A stretch of DNA of 64,000 bases from Mixophyes australis. Its lineage: Eukaryota; Chordata; Amphibia; Anura; Limnodynastidae. The translations under genes were made by a program, and so were the position numbers. This document shows, piece by piece, positions 26,475-39,170 of the stretch; positions within the stretch are counted from its first letter, which is position 1; each line of letters begins with the position of its first letter. The notes under the pieces are model-generated. The model had not been told where the DNA came from. It saw only the letters and a program-made list of their open reading frames with translations, and did not search any database. The stretch spans positions 72,902,505 through 72,966,504 of the forward strand of contig JAVHZZ010000005.1 in NCBI GenBank assembly GCA_036250195.1, in the 5' to 3' direction.

Positions 26475-26760
26475 GTTGAGTATTAATGTAATGTCGGGGA
26501 ATAGGAAGTGGTGATATAACGTAGGTTGGGTAATGTAATATGGGAGATATTAATATAGTAGTGGACACTATTATGTATTGTATGTATTTGGGTTAGTAAT
26601 GTAAAGTGGAAGTTGGTAGAGCTGTTAATGTAATGTGAGGGTGTTAATGTTTTCTACTGTAGTTGGAGTTATTAATGTATATGTCTGATGGTGGAGGCTA
26701 TTTATGTAATGGGGGGACCACTGTTGACAGTTATGTAATGTGGAGGATATGCATGTAGTG
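26475..26760. repeat. Degenerate minisatellite
   Basis: Repeated ttaatgtaatgtggga-like units, roughly 25-30 bp apart, with many substitutions. Confidence 0.55.
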
Positions 26761-27137
26761 TAGTCCTACTGCTCCATGATGCGAGCGGTCCACGAATAGC
26801 GCCGGTGACATCATCAATGGCACTGGTGCTCTGCACACATGGCACAGCGGTGGTGAAAGCTGCTGCTAAAACCAATGTCCTCCTCCACTGTAATAGGTAG
26901 GAACCTGGCAGAGTGGGGGGACTTCTGGAACACCTGACAAGGGTTTCCCCTTGTCACATATAATACCCAGCCTCCCTGTGAATGAGAAGGAGCACAATTC
27001 TTGCACAGAGACCCACTCAATTTATAAAATACCCCTGTTCTTGACACTCCCTCTTGATCAAAAAGCTGTTATTGTCAACACTTTGAGAATCCCCAGCACC
27101 ATACTATAATATGACATGCTGTTATTGATTGATTGAA

Positions 27138-27205
27138 GAAGATAATAATCATAATAATTTTATTTATATAGCGTTTTTCTCCCCAATAGGACTCAAAGCG
27201 ATTTT
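27138..27205 (-). mobile_element. 3' tail of an L2-like LINE, reverse orientation
   Basis: On the minus strand this reads gctttgagtcctattgggga, then a gctatataaataaaatt-like tail. It matches the tail of the LINE at 58060-60124 (gctttgatttccattgggag and gctatataaataaaatta). Only the terminal part is present. Confidence 0.65.
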
Positions 27206-27322
27206 ACTGTGCTTTCTTTTGTTGTTAATGTTTTCTTTTTTCTCAGTAAATAGTCATATTTGAGTGTACCTCACTATATTTATGTTTACAAGGTTTTAAG
27301 ACCATTGTATTTAAGATGCAAA

Positions 27323-27546
27323 GGGGGGTATTCAATTGTCGGCGGAAACGCCAAAAATCCCGCGGTCAGCGCACTATTACTGTTATTACGGTAATAGTGC
27401 GTTGAAAAACCGTTACTACGGTAATTTTCTCGCTGGATTTCAGCTCGCAGCTCCCTAAGCCGCAAGCTGAAATCCAGCTAACTACTACCGTAATAACGGT
27501 AGTATTTTTTTACGCGGCAGGATTTCGTAACAATTGAATACCCCCC
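27323..27546. mobile_element. MITE with ggggggtattcaattg ends
   Basis: The left end ggggggtattcaattgt and right end acaattgaatacccccc are perfect inverted copies of 17 bp. The interior holds nested hairpins (ctggatttcagctcgcagct with gcaagctgaaatccag, and taccgtaataacggta). It is 224 bp and non-coding. Confidence 0.85.
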
Positions 27547-27789
27547 AAAATGTTGTTTTAGAAGAAAGATTTAGATGTTCATTTATGAAAATCAAAAATT
27601 AGCAACACTGTAATTCTAACAGTATATTTTGATTTTCCCAGGAAGACAAAAATAAACCACTCTGACTGTTGATAAATAAAAAAATTCCAAAGCAAAGTAA
27701 AAATTGCACCAGGCATGTGCAGGAGAATATATTAAATTCACATGGAGGTGGAAAACTTTAATATGTTATTTTAAACACCAAATTTACTT

Positions 27790-28330
27790 GCTGACCTACA
27801 GCCTAGCAAAGCATCATGGGAGATGTGGTTCACTGTTGCCTATCTTTGTATTGAATTAACTGCAAAGTGTATTCACTCATCTGCTATGGTGTGGTTTCAT
27901 TTTCCTTCATGCGAAACCACTCTCCCTCGCTGGCTTTCAAAGTCTTTCAGGGAAAGTAAGATTGAATGATATTATTCATAATTTGCTCTATGTTCTGTAA
28001 AGATGGTTATGTAATAGCAGTAATTGCATCAACCCATCTAATGAGCATTTCTTCCACTACCATGTATGACAGATTAATAGTCCATGAATTCATTTTCTGC
28101 TTGTTGTGCTTCACAAAAGTATTTCACTGAGCAATTAATAAACTGGTAAAGAAAATAATACTGTTGTTTTCTTTATTAATATGATGTTAACTCCAAACAG
28201 AGAAGCATCTTACAGGCGTCTTTTATCTTGTTTCTTCAATAAATTCCTTTCTAATTTGTGACTGCATAGAAAGCTCATTCATTAACCTCAATCAGGCTTG
28301 TGTCTTTATTTTTCTTCTAGGAACTAGATT
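27790..28330. other. Low-repeat intronic block, possible conserved non-coding DNA
   Basis: No recognisable repeats. The block is dense in AT-rich words such as taattgcatc, agattaatag and agcaattaataaa. It stands out against the repeat-filled flanks but conservation is untested. Confidence 0.22.
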
Positions 28331-28520
28331 CTATATAAATTGGTAAATGCACTGTCGCAGTTCATGAAATCTGTCCATCTACATATATGACAGATAAAGA
28401 GCCATTTTGATGCACGATTATTAATGGACCATTAAATGTGAAAATAGGTAGCTTTGTATGAATGTACTGCAATAGAAAGTTGTATTAATCATAAACAGAG
28501 ATTAGTGAGATATATTTAGG

Positions 28521-28911
28521 GATCATAATCATCATCATCATCATCACCATTTATTTATATAGCGCCACTGATTCCGCAGCGCTGTACAGAGAACTCATTC
28601 ACATCTGTCCCTGCCCCACTGGAGCTTACAGTCTAAATTTCCTAATATAGACACAAACTCACAGACAGACTCATACAGACAGACAGAGAGGGAGACAGAC
28701 AGGTAGAGACTAGGGTCAATTTTGATAGCAGCCAATTAACGTACTAGTATGTTTTTGGAGTGTGGGAGGAAACCGGAGCACCCGGAGGAAACCCACGCAA
28801 ACACAGGGAGAACATACAAACTCCACACAGATAAGGCCATGGTCGGGACTTGAACTCATGACCCCAGTGCTGTGAGGCAGAAGTGCTACCACTACGCCAC
28901 CGTGCTGCCCC
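28521..28911 (-). mobile_element. tRNA-derived SINE, minus strand
   Basis: Reverse-oriented copy of the SINE at 24732-25090. It starts with an atcatcatc tail (28521-28548), then tatatagcgccactgattc, the cctcccacactcc block in reverse, and the head gccaccgtgctgcccc at 28896-28911. It looks about full length. The A box is altered by a few bases. Confidence 0.8.
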
Positions 28912-28927
28912 TGTAATATTTGAATAT

Positions 28928-29821
28928 GGGGCCTATTTACAATCAAGTAGCGATAGGGCTGGTTTGCTATCTATAGGAAGCTCCCTATCGCCACAATTTA
29001 CTAAGAAAAATGTCCCCGGGACAGTTGAGTGATACCCAGCTCCCAGCAGTACTGTCTGGCAGCGGTAAGAGAAGTCTTATTGCTTCGAAAGGCAGTCTAC
29101 AGTGCTCTGCTCATGCGTGATCCGGCTTTGCCAGTTCATACATGGGCAGTAGAACTGAAACGTTGACTTGGGCTTCCAGTTCCACTAGTAAAAAAAAAAA
29201 AAAAAGATGAGATGGTGATAGGAGGACAGTGGGCCTGGTTCATTAAGGATCTTAACTTAAGAAACTTCTTATTTCAGTCTCCTGGACAAAACCATGTTAC
29301 AATGAAAGGGGTGCAAATTAGTATTCTGTTTTGCACATAAGTTAAATACTGTTTCAGGTAGCACACAAATACTTAATAGCTTATTTGTACACTGAAATTT
29401 AAAGTTTATATTTGTGTGCTACATGACAAAATATGCAGTATTTAATCTTATGTGCAGGACAGAATACTAATTTGCACCCCTTGCATTGTAACATGGTTTT
29501 GTCCAGGAGACTGAAATAAGAAGTTTTTTAAGTAAAGATCCTTAATGAATCAGGCCCAGTGCCTGTACTCGTACTGCTGATGTGCATGGTAAATAGGCAA
29601 AGCATGGGGAAGGTCCTGGAGAATGTTTCCTCAAACAGGGTTTGCCACCAGCTGTATGGTAAATAGGCAAAGCATGGGGAATAACCCAGATGACATTTCC
29701 TTGTTTTGTTTAGCCGGCGGTAACCCTTTCATGTATAGGGAGAAGACTTACATCTGTTTTTGACGGAAAATACCTGTTTTCGCTAGAGAAAGGGCTTTTC
29801 TCCCTTTAATAAATAGGGCCC
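28928..29821 (-). mobile_element. MITE of family D, interrupted by another MITE
   Basis: The ends ggggcctatttac and aaatagggccc are inverted copies, flanked on each side by atat. Read on the minus strand the interior matches the family D block ending in taccgctgccagacagtact and ctgggtatcactcaactg. A different element occupies 29231-29557. Confidence 0.65.
29231..29557. mobile_element. MITE with gggcctggttcattaagg ends, nested
   Basis: Left end gggcctggttcattaaggat mirrors right end atccttaatgaatcaggccc with two mismatches. The inverted symmetry runs through most of the 327 bp (for example gggtgcaaattagtattctg and its partner). The flanking triplet agt is present on both sides. It is inserted in the family D element 28928-29821. 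Confidence 0.85.
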
Positions 29822-30363
29822 ATATCTGAGCTCTCCATTATTCCATGGGAGGAACTATGTAGGCTTCTCATATAAAGAGCTATTTAATGATATTCATCAT
29901 TATCACCATCATCATATTCCATAACGCACAGAGCCTCTTGGTCTAAAATGGTTGATAACAAAGGACAATAGAGTTCACTTATTTTACTAATACAATTTAA
30001 TACAGTGAGTTCTGTCATGATCCAGAAATGTTACATAAGCATTTATCTTATAAGATGCATTTTCATATCAGCTCAATTGGTTGTTTCAGTATAGTGGCAA
30101 TTTAATTTAAAAAAAATCAATAAAATGCAAAGTACTATGGAATACTGATGGCTATATTACATCTGTAATTCTCATTTTTCACTGGATTCCAACAATATAA
30201 TTTATTTTTATGAGCTTCATTTTTAGTTATTCAATATGGGAAGGCATAAAGCATTTACTAGTGTTAGCCTGAAATACGATCATAATTATTGCTAGGAAGT
30301 ATTTGTAAAGAAATTCCATTTTTACTAAGCATGTTAAAAATATGTAAAAAGTAAACAGACATT

Positions 30364-30640
30364 GGGCCTGAGTCATTAAGTCAAAATAGGAGTAAATGTT
30401 CTCTGGGACAAACCATGTTACAATGCAAGGGGTGCAAATTAGTTTATTATTTTGCACATAAGTTAAATACTGGCTGTTTTTTCATCTAACACACAAATAC
30501 TTAATAATTTTATTACTACACTGAAATTTAATGTTGATCTAGGACATGCCCTACCACAACTATAAATCTGTCCCCACATTTTAAATTAACCTCCCCCCTC
30601 CAATGCAACATGGTTTTGCCCAGGTGCAAATGATACTCCT
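30364..30640. mobile_element. Diverged relative of the 29231-29557 MITE
   Basis: Begins gggcctgagtcattaag and shares aaccatgttacaatgcaagg, ggtgcaaattagt and ttttgcacataagttaaata with 29231-29557. The right arm is rearranged, keeping only an aacatggttttgcccagg-like block. Confidence 0.65.
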
Positions 30641-31205
30641 TTTTTATGCTTTACTCTCCAAGTATAAATGGATCCAAGTCTCATATACAGCTGTATTAAG
30701 CAGAGAAAGCCCTATCTCTGGCATAAACTGTTGTTTTTCGCTGGAAATAGTGATTCTACCTGTCAAAGGAAGCCTATATAACAAGGATCACGGCAATACT
30801 AGTACTGCTGCAATCCTCCTTCTGCTATCGCCATCTCAGGCTATTCAATGAAATAATGCCTTGATTATTTAAATACAGTTTTGTTTTTTGCAAAATATTT
30901 TTTTTTATATATTTTAACTATTTAAATTTTATTTGTCTTTTCCTTTTTTTTTAACAAGTGGAACTGAAAGCACAAGACAGAGCTTCCACTTCCTATGTGC
31001 ATGTGTGAACAGTAAGCCAGGTCACGCATGCACAGATAGACCAAGACTGACCTGGCAAAGCGGTAAGACTGCTCTTACCACTGCCAGCCAGTATCGCTGA
31101 GCAGCTAAGTATCACTCAGCTGCCACGCCAATATTACCTTAGTATATCATAGTAATAGGAAGTTTAATGTATTCTATTGTTGCTGTAAGCGGCAATAGTA
31201 ATCCA
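30641..31205 (+). mobile_element. MITE of family D
   Basis: Shares aggaagcctatataacaagg, ggaactgaaagcacaag, gcaaagcggtaagac and ccagtatcgctgagcagct with the other family D copies. The left end merges with the preceding element, so its start is approximate. Confidence 0.55.
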
Positions 31206-32689
31206 GTTTTAATGACACTTTGTATTTACATTTTGTCCTATAATATTGATGGCGTGAGCCTCATTTATACTTTAAATATAATCTGAGAGCATTGGGACAG
31301 TGGGACCTCTTACAAATCAGAAATAAATAGACAAATAAAAAATGATAAATGTTTTTTATTACATTTGTAAAAATAAAATTAGCTGTCCCACATTAAATGC
31401 ACCTAAAAGGTCAAAATTAAAATATAAGGCGATGTAAAAGCAGGCCTTCTGGTGGGAGGGAACATGGGAACTTCCCCCAAAATGCTCACTTTTCGCCTCC
31501 ATAGGAATAAAATGTTTAATTCTAGCTATATCTTTGTGTTTGATGTGGAACTTACACATAATGTTTGAAACAGCAAAAAGCACCTAAGGAAACAAAAAAT
31601 ACCCCCACCAACGCTGTTTCATGATCTAAATATTGTGACTACATTGGCTGTTGGCTTTCCTGACACACCAGTTTGGCTGAGCCAAACTTTTTTAAAAGGA
31701 CTGTGTGACTGTCTAAGTGCCCCCAACCCTAATCCCCTCAGATCTTGTATATAATTAACTGATGTGAAACTCTCTGTCCTAACTCACAGTTCAAGTGCAT
31801 GTGATACGTTACTTTTATTTGTAGCTTGTGTGATACACTGTTAATTTTCTTTATATCTGCTGTACTTTGATTATTTGTTTGTATTTTGTTACATTTTTTG
31901 TTATCCCGTTTGTTATTGAAAAACTTTAAAAAGAGTTTTTTTAAAAAAAATACATTACTAACATCTACTGCAACTGTGGGATTTTCTTCTGAAGATGGTT
32001 TCCTTTATTTTTGGATGTAACATATTTTTTTTCTTATGCATCCACTCATGTACAAGACAAATTCTACAAATGACATTGAAAACTTACACATTGGAACCCT
32101 GGAGGCAATGCCTAGGGGTGATAAGCATTTAATTAAGTGCAGGATTTCACTCTCAGTGCCCTGAATACATAACAAGCTTTTTGTTGTTGCAGATATATAG
32201 TAACTGTTTAAATAAGGAATATAACTTTAGCAATTTCGGGAGGCATACATAAATCTTTGGATGACAACTGAATGGGATCTTAGCTTTTTCACTTTCAACA
32301 AATTCAACATGCTTTTTACAGGGAATGTTAGGCCTGGTTAGCTCTCTGACTGACAATTATAATGGAGCTTGAAATATAAGCAAACCAAACAGACTGACCC
32401 ACTTTCTTTTGTACTTTATCTCTGCAAGAAGGTAAATGTTACTTTAGCTCTGCATTTAATTGGCTATGTCTTATGTCTTTAAGAGGTGCTTCTTAAGTGG
32501 CAGGAAACATGAAAGACCAGTGTAGAGAACACTAATTACTTTGGAATTATGTGTTTTATCTCTTGGTATTCTTTTCAAGCAATGATTTACTACTGAAACG
32601 TTTGATTACAAGTAAATTGAAAGTAGAAGAGTGTGGCTTGAGCAGTTAATGCAAACCACTTTTATTTCTCATGGAAAACAGGTTGGACT

Positions 32690-33150
32690 TAACGATTTAA
32701 TGTATCAGCATGTACATGAAACGCCCAGCCTCACGGGATTACCACCGACTTGCCTGTCTTGGGATTACCACCGACAGTTGTTACCGCTAACAAAGAGTAA
32801 GCTCAGGAAAGCCTATTTAACATGGATAGCGATAGCAGGGGAAAAATGAATGTATTTATAATAAAGCAGAGTTCCACAGACTTTTTTATTTTTAAATATT
32901 TTTTCCCCAATTATTTATTTAGTTGTTTTTTTGAGAAATTATTCCTGGAAGCACAAGTCCGGGCTTATAGTTTCACTACACATATGTGAGCCTGCACAGA
33001 GAAACCAGACTGGCTGACGAGGCAGTAGGACGTCTCTTACTGCTATCAGCCAGGAACACTCAGCTGCCAAACTCTACGATTTAAATTATGTGAAACTAGG
33101 TTTTCTATCACTGTAATAAGTGGCGATAGAAAATCTTAGTTCTTGCTGAT
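32690..33150 (+). mobile_element. MITE of family D
   Basis: Shares cctatttaacatggatagcg, ggaagcacaagtcc, a gaccagactggc-like block and the cagccaggaacactcagctg region with the other copies. The ends are not clearly defined. Confidence 0.5.
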
Positions 33151-33409
33151 GGATACAGTCTCACAGTGTGAGTTTCTACAATCCCCTGTCGCACTGCCTA
33201 AGAACTTTTGTCATCTCTGTTGCTTGACATTTATTTACAATATATTTCTGTATGTGTAAGAAAGTTTGTGATACATGCATTTGCTAGTCCACCGTGCCAC
33301 TCTTTCTCACTGTCCTTTGCACCAGGGTTTCTCTGCCTCTTAGTTATCACTATTATACTTATAAATGTTTAATAAGTGCCTATTAAGGTAAGACTGGTCA
33401 AGCAGCTGG

Positions 33410-33555
33410 TCACCCATACTCTGCTTAAGTCATATACACACACAACCACACTGCTTAGGGCACTTGTACACTGCTCAAGCCACTCACACACTACTCCAGT
33501 CACACACATACACTCTTCTCAAGTCACACACAGATACTGCTCATGCTACACACCT
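33410..33555. repeat. Degenerate CA-rich minisatellite
   Basis: Repeated tactgctcaagtcacacaca-like units of about 20-25 bp. Confidence 0.6.
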
Positions 33556-33790
33556 ACTAAAGAATAGTTTAAAAAGGTTAAAGGACATGTGTAGTGGGAG
33601 GTGTAAAAGGGATAATTAGCACAAAACCACCTGGTCTGGATAAAAATATGACTAAAAAGCCCCAAAATTTTTTCTCACACTCTCTATTAAACAAAAAGTT
33701 CTGCCAATCTTCAGTTACTAACTGGCATCCTAAAATGCAATCACAACCTAAATTAATCAGTTACTGTAAGGCAAACAATATCTGACAATA

Positions 33791-33796
33791 AATATA

Positions 33797-33836
<40 letters not shown>

Positions 33837-33849
33837 GTATGTATATGTG
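33791..33849. repeat. (TA)n microsatellite with gtatatgta tail
   Basis: About 35 bases of pure TA followed by gtatatgtatgtatatg. Confidence 0.9.
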
Positions 33850-34859
33850 AATACAAGTAGAGATAATTTATTGGCATACAGAAATATAAATGCCAAACCG
33901 TTTATTAAAATAATGCATATTCATATAATCTGCTGCTTTTGGAAAGTGCAGAAGGGTGCAGACTGATCCCCAAGAACTGCCAATGTCCCAAATAATTTCA
34001 ATTCTTTTTAAACTTTCTACCTCCATTCCTGTGGCATAACTGAAAAATGTGTGCTGGTATGCTAATCTGTTTTACAACGGATTTAATGCGCTATTGCAAT
34101 CTAATAACAGTTTCAGTAATGGGTTCTTAAAAATATACTATAACTCCCATCTGGCATATAGTAAATATATGGCATTACTTACATTAAACATATGTAAACA
34201 TATATAACTTTCTGCACTTATACATATACATCAGCCTTATAGGTTCCTGATAGACTACAACATCAGTTTTCATATATATCCTCCAATAGATTTTGGTGTT
34301 TGCTTGAGAGCATGTGCCTGTCTATGGGCAGACATGATGTCTCCCAACATTGGAACAGGTTGAAACGTTTGTTTGTTTTTTAGCTTGGGGGGAAAAGGCG
34401 TCCACAATCCCTCGAAGATATTTGGCTTGTCACAGCGATAGCTGCTTAAATTCCCAACACCTCTGCTCCATGAGGAAATAATATATGTACTAGAAAACAA
34501 ATAGTTTTAGTTGTATTTGTATGCGGTACAATAAACTACTGTATTTGAAGTAAAGTTGAATAAAATTGCAAAAAATAAATTATTTTGGGCCAATATTGAA
34601 AACTGAGCAGCTGAGGTTCCCACACGGGCAGATAAATGTACACAATAATTTAGTTAATTGTGCTATTTCCTTGTTCTTGCAACCTTCATACCTAAAGTCA
34701 GCAGTTTATCTCAAGCTGTTACTCACTGTCTTATTTTTTTTTATCCTGAATGGATCCCTAAGGTATAAAATAGAAAAAGGACAGCTTCTTATCTAGCAAG
34801 CCTTGCAAAACACACAACCTCTTTTACTCCATTTCAGACTTCATATGACATCCAAGTTA

Positions 34860-35480
34860 CAGCCTTTGTTTTCATTTCTGAGCCAAGATAACTGGGTCAG
34901 TTAATCCAAGTAGAAAACGTTATTTGAGTGAGTTAACTCTATGTGGTGAACTGCTCGAAGAAAGTAATCTGCATGTTCTCTACTATGAGCTTTCGAAGTC
35001 AGCCCAACATTCACTCAGATTCAGAATCACAAGTTAAATAAAAAGCTTTGTTTTAAATGAAGAACTTCAAATTTCACAGGAACAAGTTACTCTCTAATAT
35101 CCTTCTTCCCAACCTCGAAGTCTTATTTGTGTCTTGTCGTTAAAGGATTTAATGTGAAATTCAAGGTGCTGGCAAAGCGGCAAACGGCTGGAAAGTAATA
35201 TAAATAATATATATGAGCCCCAGGTCAAAGAAGGATTTGAGACAGTTTGACCTCGGTTGACTAAAAGGCACCATTTAAGCCAACCTCCTAATTACTATGG
35301 TGGTTTCCCATTTAATACTGTGATCCTGTTTCTACTAAATCAGAGGAGAGCCAAGTAACAGAAAAGGCAGTCTGTCGTATGAGTGTAGGCGAAACAATGA
35401 AAAACACCTAGTAGTGACTGAGGTCTCTTTCTATTTGTTTGATCTTCTGTGGTACACACTGTATGTAATATGAATGCTAT
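34860..35480. other. Low-repeat intronic block with nuclear-receptor-like half sites
   Basis: The stretch has no recognisable repeats. It contains aggtca at 35222-35227 (inside ccaggtcaaag) and the inverted tgacct at 35248-35253, 20 bp apart, plus ttgact directly after. Retinoid and orphan receptors bind such half sites, but this spacing is not a classical DR2 or DR5 element. Confidence 0.2.
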
Positions 35481-37149
35481 CAGAAGAAATGAACATAGAA
35501 TGGAAAAGGTACATTAAGAACTCTATGTACCGCATCCTATACTTTACAAAAATGTTTTGAGACCAACTTTTATTATGAAATGTTTATAGTGTTTTATGCT
35601 TTTTAATTTTTAAGATACTGTGCACACTACTCGGTATATAATCTAATACATGCATATGTACTCTGTTACATGGGTACATGGAAGCCCTAGTTTTAGGATG
35701 TGATTCACTACGATCTGATGGTATTAAATCTTCATCTCCTGCTGTCCTTGTGTACCCTCATCATCTGAGTGCTCCCAGCATATCAGATCATGGAAATGTT
35801 CACAGCAGCAGAAGATGAATCATGTGATCTTGTGAGAGTTACCAATCTGTCCGCTCATGCTATTATGTAAGGTAGGCAGGGACAGTGTCAAGATGTGAGG
35901 AGGAGAAGTGGAAAACCACAGACAGAGTTACACAGTGGTAAGGGCAGGTTCCCCAATAGCACCGAGTAGTTGTATGAAGCTCCTTTCATACTGAGACAAG
36001 AAGATTGTGGTATCAAACCCACCTCTGTATGAAGAGAAGCTCATACATCCAACTGGGCCTTGGCCTTTAGAAACACTAGATAAATAGTTGAAAACATTTG
36101 ATAGCTGATTGGCTAAGCAGAATTGCTTATATAGGGTATGTTCAGTTTTATGACTCGTTAGAGTGATGTAATTGTGAATTAAGACATATTATGGTTCATG
36201 TTATTGATTTATTTAACCCATGGAATTTTATTGTCACCTTGTTCAACCAAATTTCTTGAAAGTAGAGTGCCTGCTCCTTGAAAGAAATAGCTACTTGTCT
36301 TCTTTGAGCCTATCGTTATATCTGTTGATCATCCTTATTTTGTTTATGATGATTGTATGCTTTATATTTCTGTTTACAGTTTTATATGTCTATTGTCAAA
36401 CTAGCCACACACATTAAGATAGATGACAATTGTCACAATATTGCAGCATGTGTGCATCCAAAATGAGCACAATACCAAAAAAACAACCATTCTAATAAAA
36501 ATCAATTAGTAGATTAATGGGCATGTTGGAATCGTGGTTCTTCCGACTCAACTAGCAGCCCCTAGTAAAGGCTACATCCTGGCAACTAGCAGGCCACAAT
36601 GTTTTTCCAGATTGATCATTGAGTTTGTAGCTCAGCCCGAGTAATTGCTATCATTGTGATTAGCAGCTTCCAGATATTATACAGGTGTTGACTGCAAATG
36701 TTTTAAATGTTCTTGTCTACGTTATTAATTGAGCTTTGCGACTTTTGAATCTTCTACTTCTATTTTACCTAGTATGATATATTTTGCGTTCTGCTTTATA
36801 GCTGTAAACTATTGCTATATTTATAGCTATATCTGATAAACCTTAATATACCTTCAATACAAGTAGTACATTTTATAATTTTATTGGGTAGAGCCTTATT
36901 TCCTTCAGCTTGTTTCATGGAACTGCAAGTTCCAACATCATATATTTGACCAAGGAGTGGTAACAGATTGTTTTTTTTTAATGTACATTTTTTTAAAAAG
37001 AAATCTTAAGTTCTATGTTTGTGAAGAAGACGCTGATTGTAAAAATAACAATACAACTTCACTCTCATACTAGGTGCATTATGCCCTGCATGATGACACC
37101 ATGCCACCAGTGTGACATATTTACAGTGGTAAAAGGTAGGGTAGTGCAT

Positions 37150-37505
37150 TGCACATCTCTCCCAACACTCAAGTTCTTTTCTGAAGTGGGACATGGTCAT
37201 GCTCCCTTTAAAAGGGGGTGTGATTGTGTTAAGGATAAGGTCTTGTCACAATGGGCACAACCTCATCACGAGGGGATGTGTCTAGTAGATCTGAAATGCT
37301 AGGCATTCCCCATCACATCTCCCTTCCACTGGAGACAACTCTCCATTGCTACCAGAATCCGTTCACCGTTACTCTGCTGTGCAGAGTAGCAGAGAGCGGG
37401 ACGTACCTCCCAATAGTCCAGCAGCTATGACAAATGTCCTGGATGGTGGGATAGTTCCCCAAATCGGCACTGTCCCATCTAAATCGGGACAGTTGAGAGG
37501 TTTGA
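37150..37505. mobile_element. Short inverted-repeat element (family B), diverged
   Basis: Begins catctctcccaacactc and ends gacagttgagaggttt, inverted-type ends like 1274-1520. A second left-like end (gtacctcccaatagtcc) sits at 37403, with the paired phrases ccccaaatcggcactgtccc and aatcgggacagttg after it. Confidence 0.5.
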
Positions 37506-38226
37506 TTGTACAATAGGGTGGCATGTGCTCTTGTGTGCACTTCTGGTCAATACAGTACTAAAATCTTTGCTTACAAAGAACAGCAAAATTTTCAGGCCGG
37601 ACATCACTGCAGCGCCTCATCACACAAGGCCGACGGTGGAACTTTGATATTAATTGAATTTCCCCCAGAGAAGTACACACTCACCCCTGCTTTTAAATGT
37701 AGACTTTAATGTTTTTCAGTTCTCTGCTTAAACACACAAGTTGCCGCAGCCACGACTGGTTAATTAATGAATGCTGTACTGGACTAGGGCAAGTTACACT
37801 TGGAGCTTGTAGTAACCAGTTTTTATCAATGTTTCATACATTTCAGCTGCATACTTATTTATTATGTAGAGGCTATATAGTGTGTGTCACTGAGATCTAA
37901 GCACTGGAGACACTGACTGGCACTTATACTGTGCAGTATATGAAATGATTCAAGTGTCAGACACGCTCACTGATCACACATTAAACTTTTCATGTGCATG
38001 CAGATATTCAGGGAGCTGAGTGGTGCCCTTGACTTATATAAAAGTTCCATATACCCTATGGAAGTCCTATCCAAAATGCTGGTGAAATAGTCTCTAGTTA
38101 TTATATTGATTGTGTAGGAAATATATAAGGTTATTACACTTTTATTTTTTAACTACAGTGCTTCAGTGATATTACTACTAGTGACTTGATTCGCATGAAT
38201 ATCAGTTTATCCCACAGCATGTCTGT

Positions 38227-38525
38227 CATACTTACTAACTTTTGAAAGTTGGCTTCCGGGAGCCTGCCGGGAGAGGTGGGCATGATGGTGGGCGGGGCTC
38301 CAAAATTTGCGTCATTTTGGACCCGCCCCCGTGACATAATGACGCAAACGCGTCATTTTACAGCAGGGGCGGGGCAAAATGTGAATCGCTGCGTTTTGGA
38401 CCTAATTCTGCCCACTTCACTAGGAAGTGGGCAGATGCGGGAGATGTCACACTCTCCCAAGAGTCTGTGAGACTCTCGCGAAATGCAGGAGTCTCCAGGA
38501 CATTCCGAGAGAGTTGGCAAGTATG
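38227..38525. mobile_element. Short transposon with exact 8-bp duplication (family A)
   Basis: It starts catacttactaact and ends gagttggcaagtatg, which are inverted copies. It is bracketed by atgtctgt at 38219-38226 and 38526-38533. The interior includes cccacttcactaggaagtgg, shared with the neighbouring copy. Open frames through it on both strands are not genes. Confidence 0.88.
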
Positions 38526-38920
38526 ATGTCTGTAGGTGGCACTTGGACTTCACACAAAATGTGGGTGTTCACAGCGAAACCCGCTGTCTTGCAGAGGCAT
38601 GACATTCCAGTGATACAATCTTCAAGTAATGCTTTTGCTTCAACACTTTGCACTGTATTTGTAAATTTGCATTTTGCTGAGTTTATAAATAGAGGATGAC
38701 AACAGTCAAATTATGCCGCTGTGTGGTGTGTTTGAGATAGGACTGGGAACAATTTAGGCCAAATTCCTCCAGTGTGTAAAATTCCTTCCCCAACTAAGGT
38801 GGGTGTTCCACTGGAACAGGTATTAAAATTTCAGTCATATCTAGCTGACTGTATACTAGTGCTCAATAATTCATATAATTCATGTTTACTTACAAACACA
38901 GACAATTCTTGATATAATAA

Positions 38921-39170
38921 CATACTTACCAACTTTTTTAAGTTGGTGTCCGGGAGACTCTCTGTAGCAGGTGGGCGTGCGGGGGGGCGAAATCGCGTCA
39001 TTTTGGGATCGCGGCGTTTGGGATCTAATTCTGCCCACTTCACTAGGAAGTGGGGCACTTCCTAGTGAAGTGGGCAGAATTCGGGAGATTGCCACACTTG
39101 CCCGGGAGTCCGGGAGACTCTGGCAAAATGCGGGAGTCTCCCGGACATTCCGGGAGAGTTGGCAAGTATG
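38921..39170. mobile_element. Short transposon with exact 8-bp duplication (family A)
   Basis: It starts catacttaccaact and ends agttggcaagtatg, an almost exact inverted repeat. It is flanked by tataataa at 38913-38920 and 39171-39178. The interior repeats cacttcctagtgaagtggg in both orientations. It is about 400 bp from another copy of the same family. Confidence 0.88.

Noticed and set aside
33410..33555. Possible CRISPR-like array
   Set aside because: The spacing and repeats are irregular and CA-rich in a vertebrate intron. It is a degenerate minisatellite.
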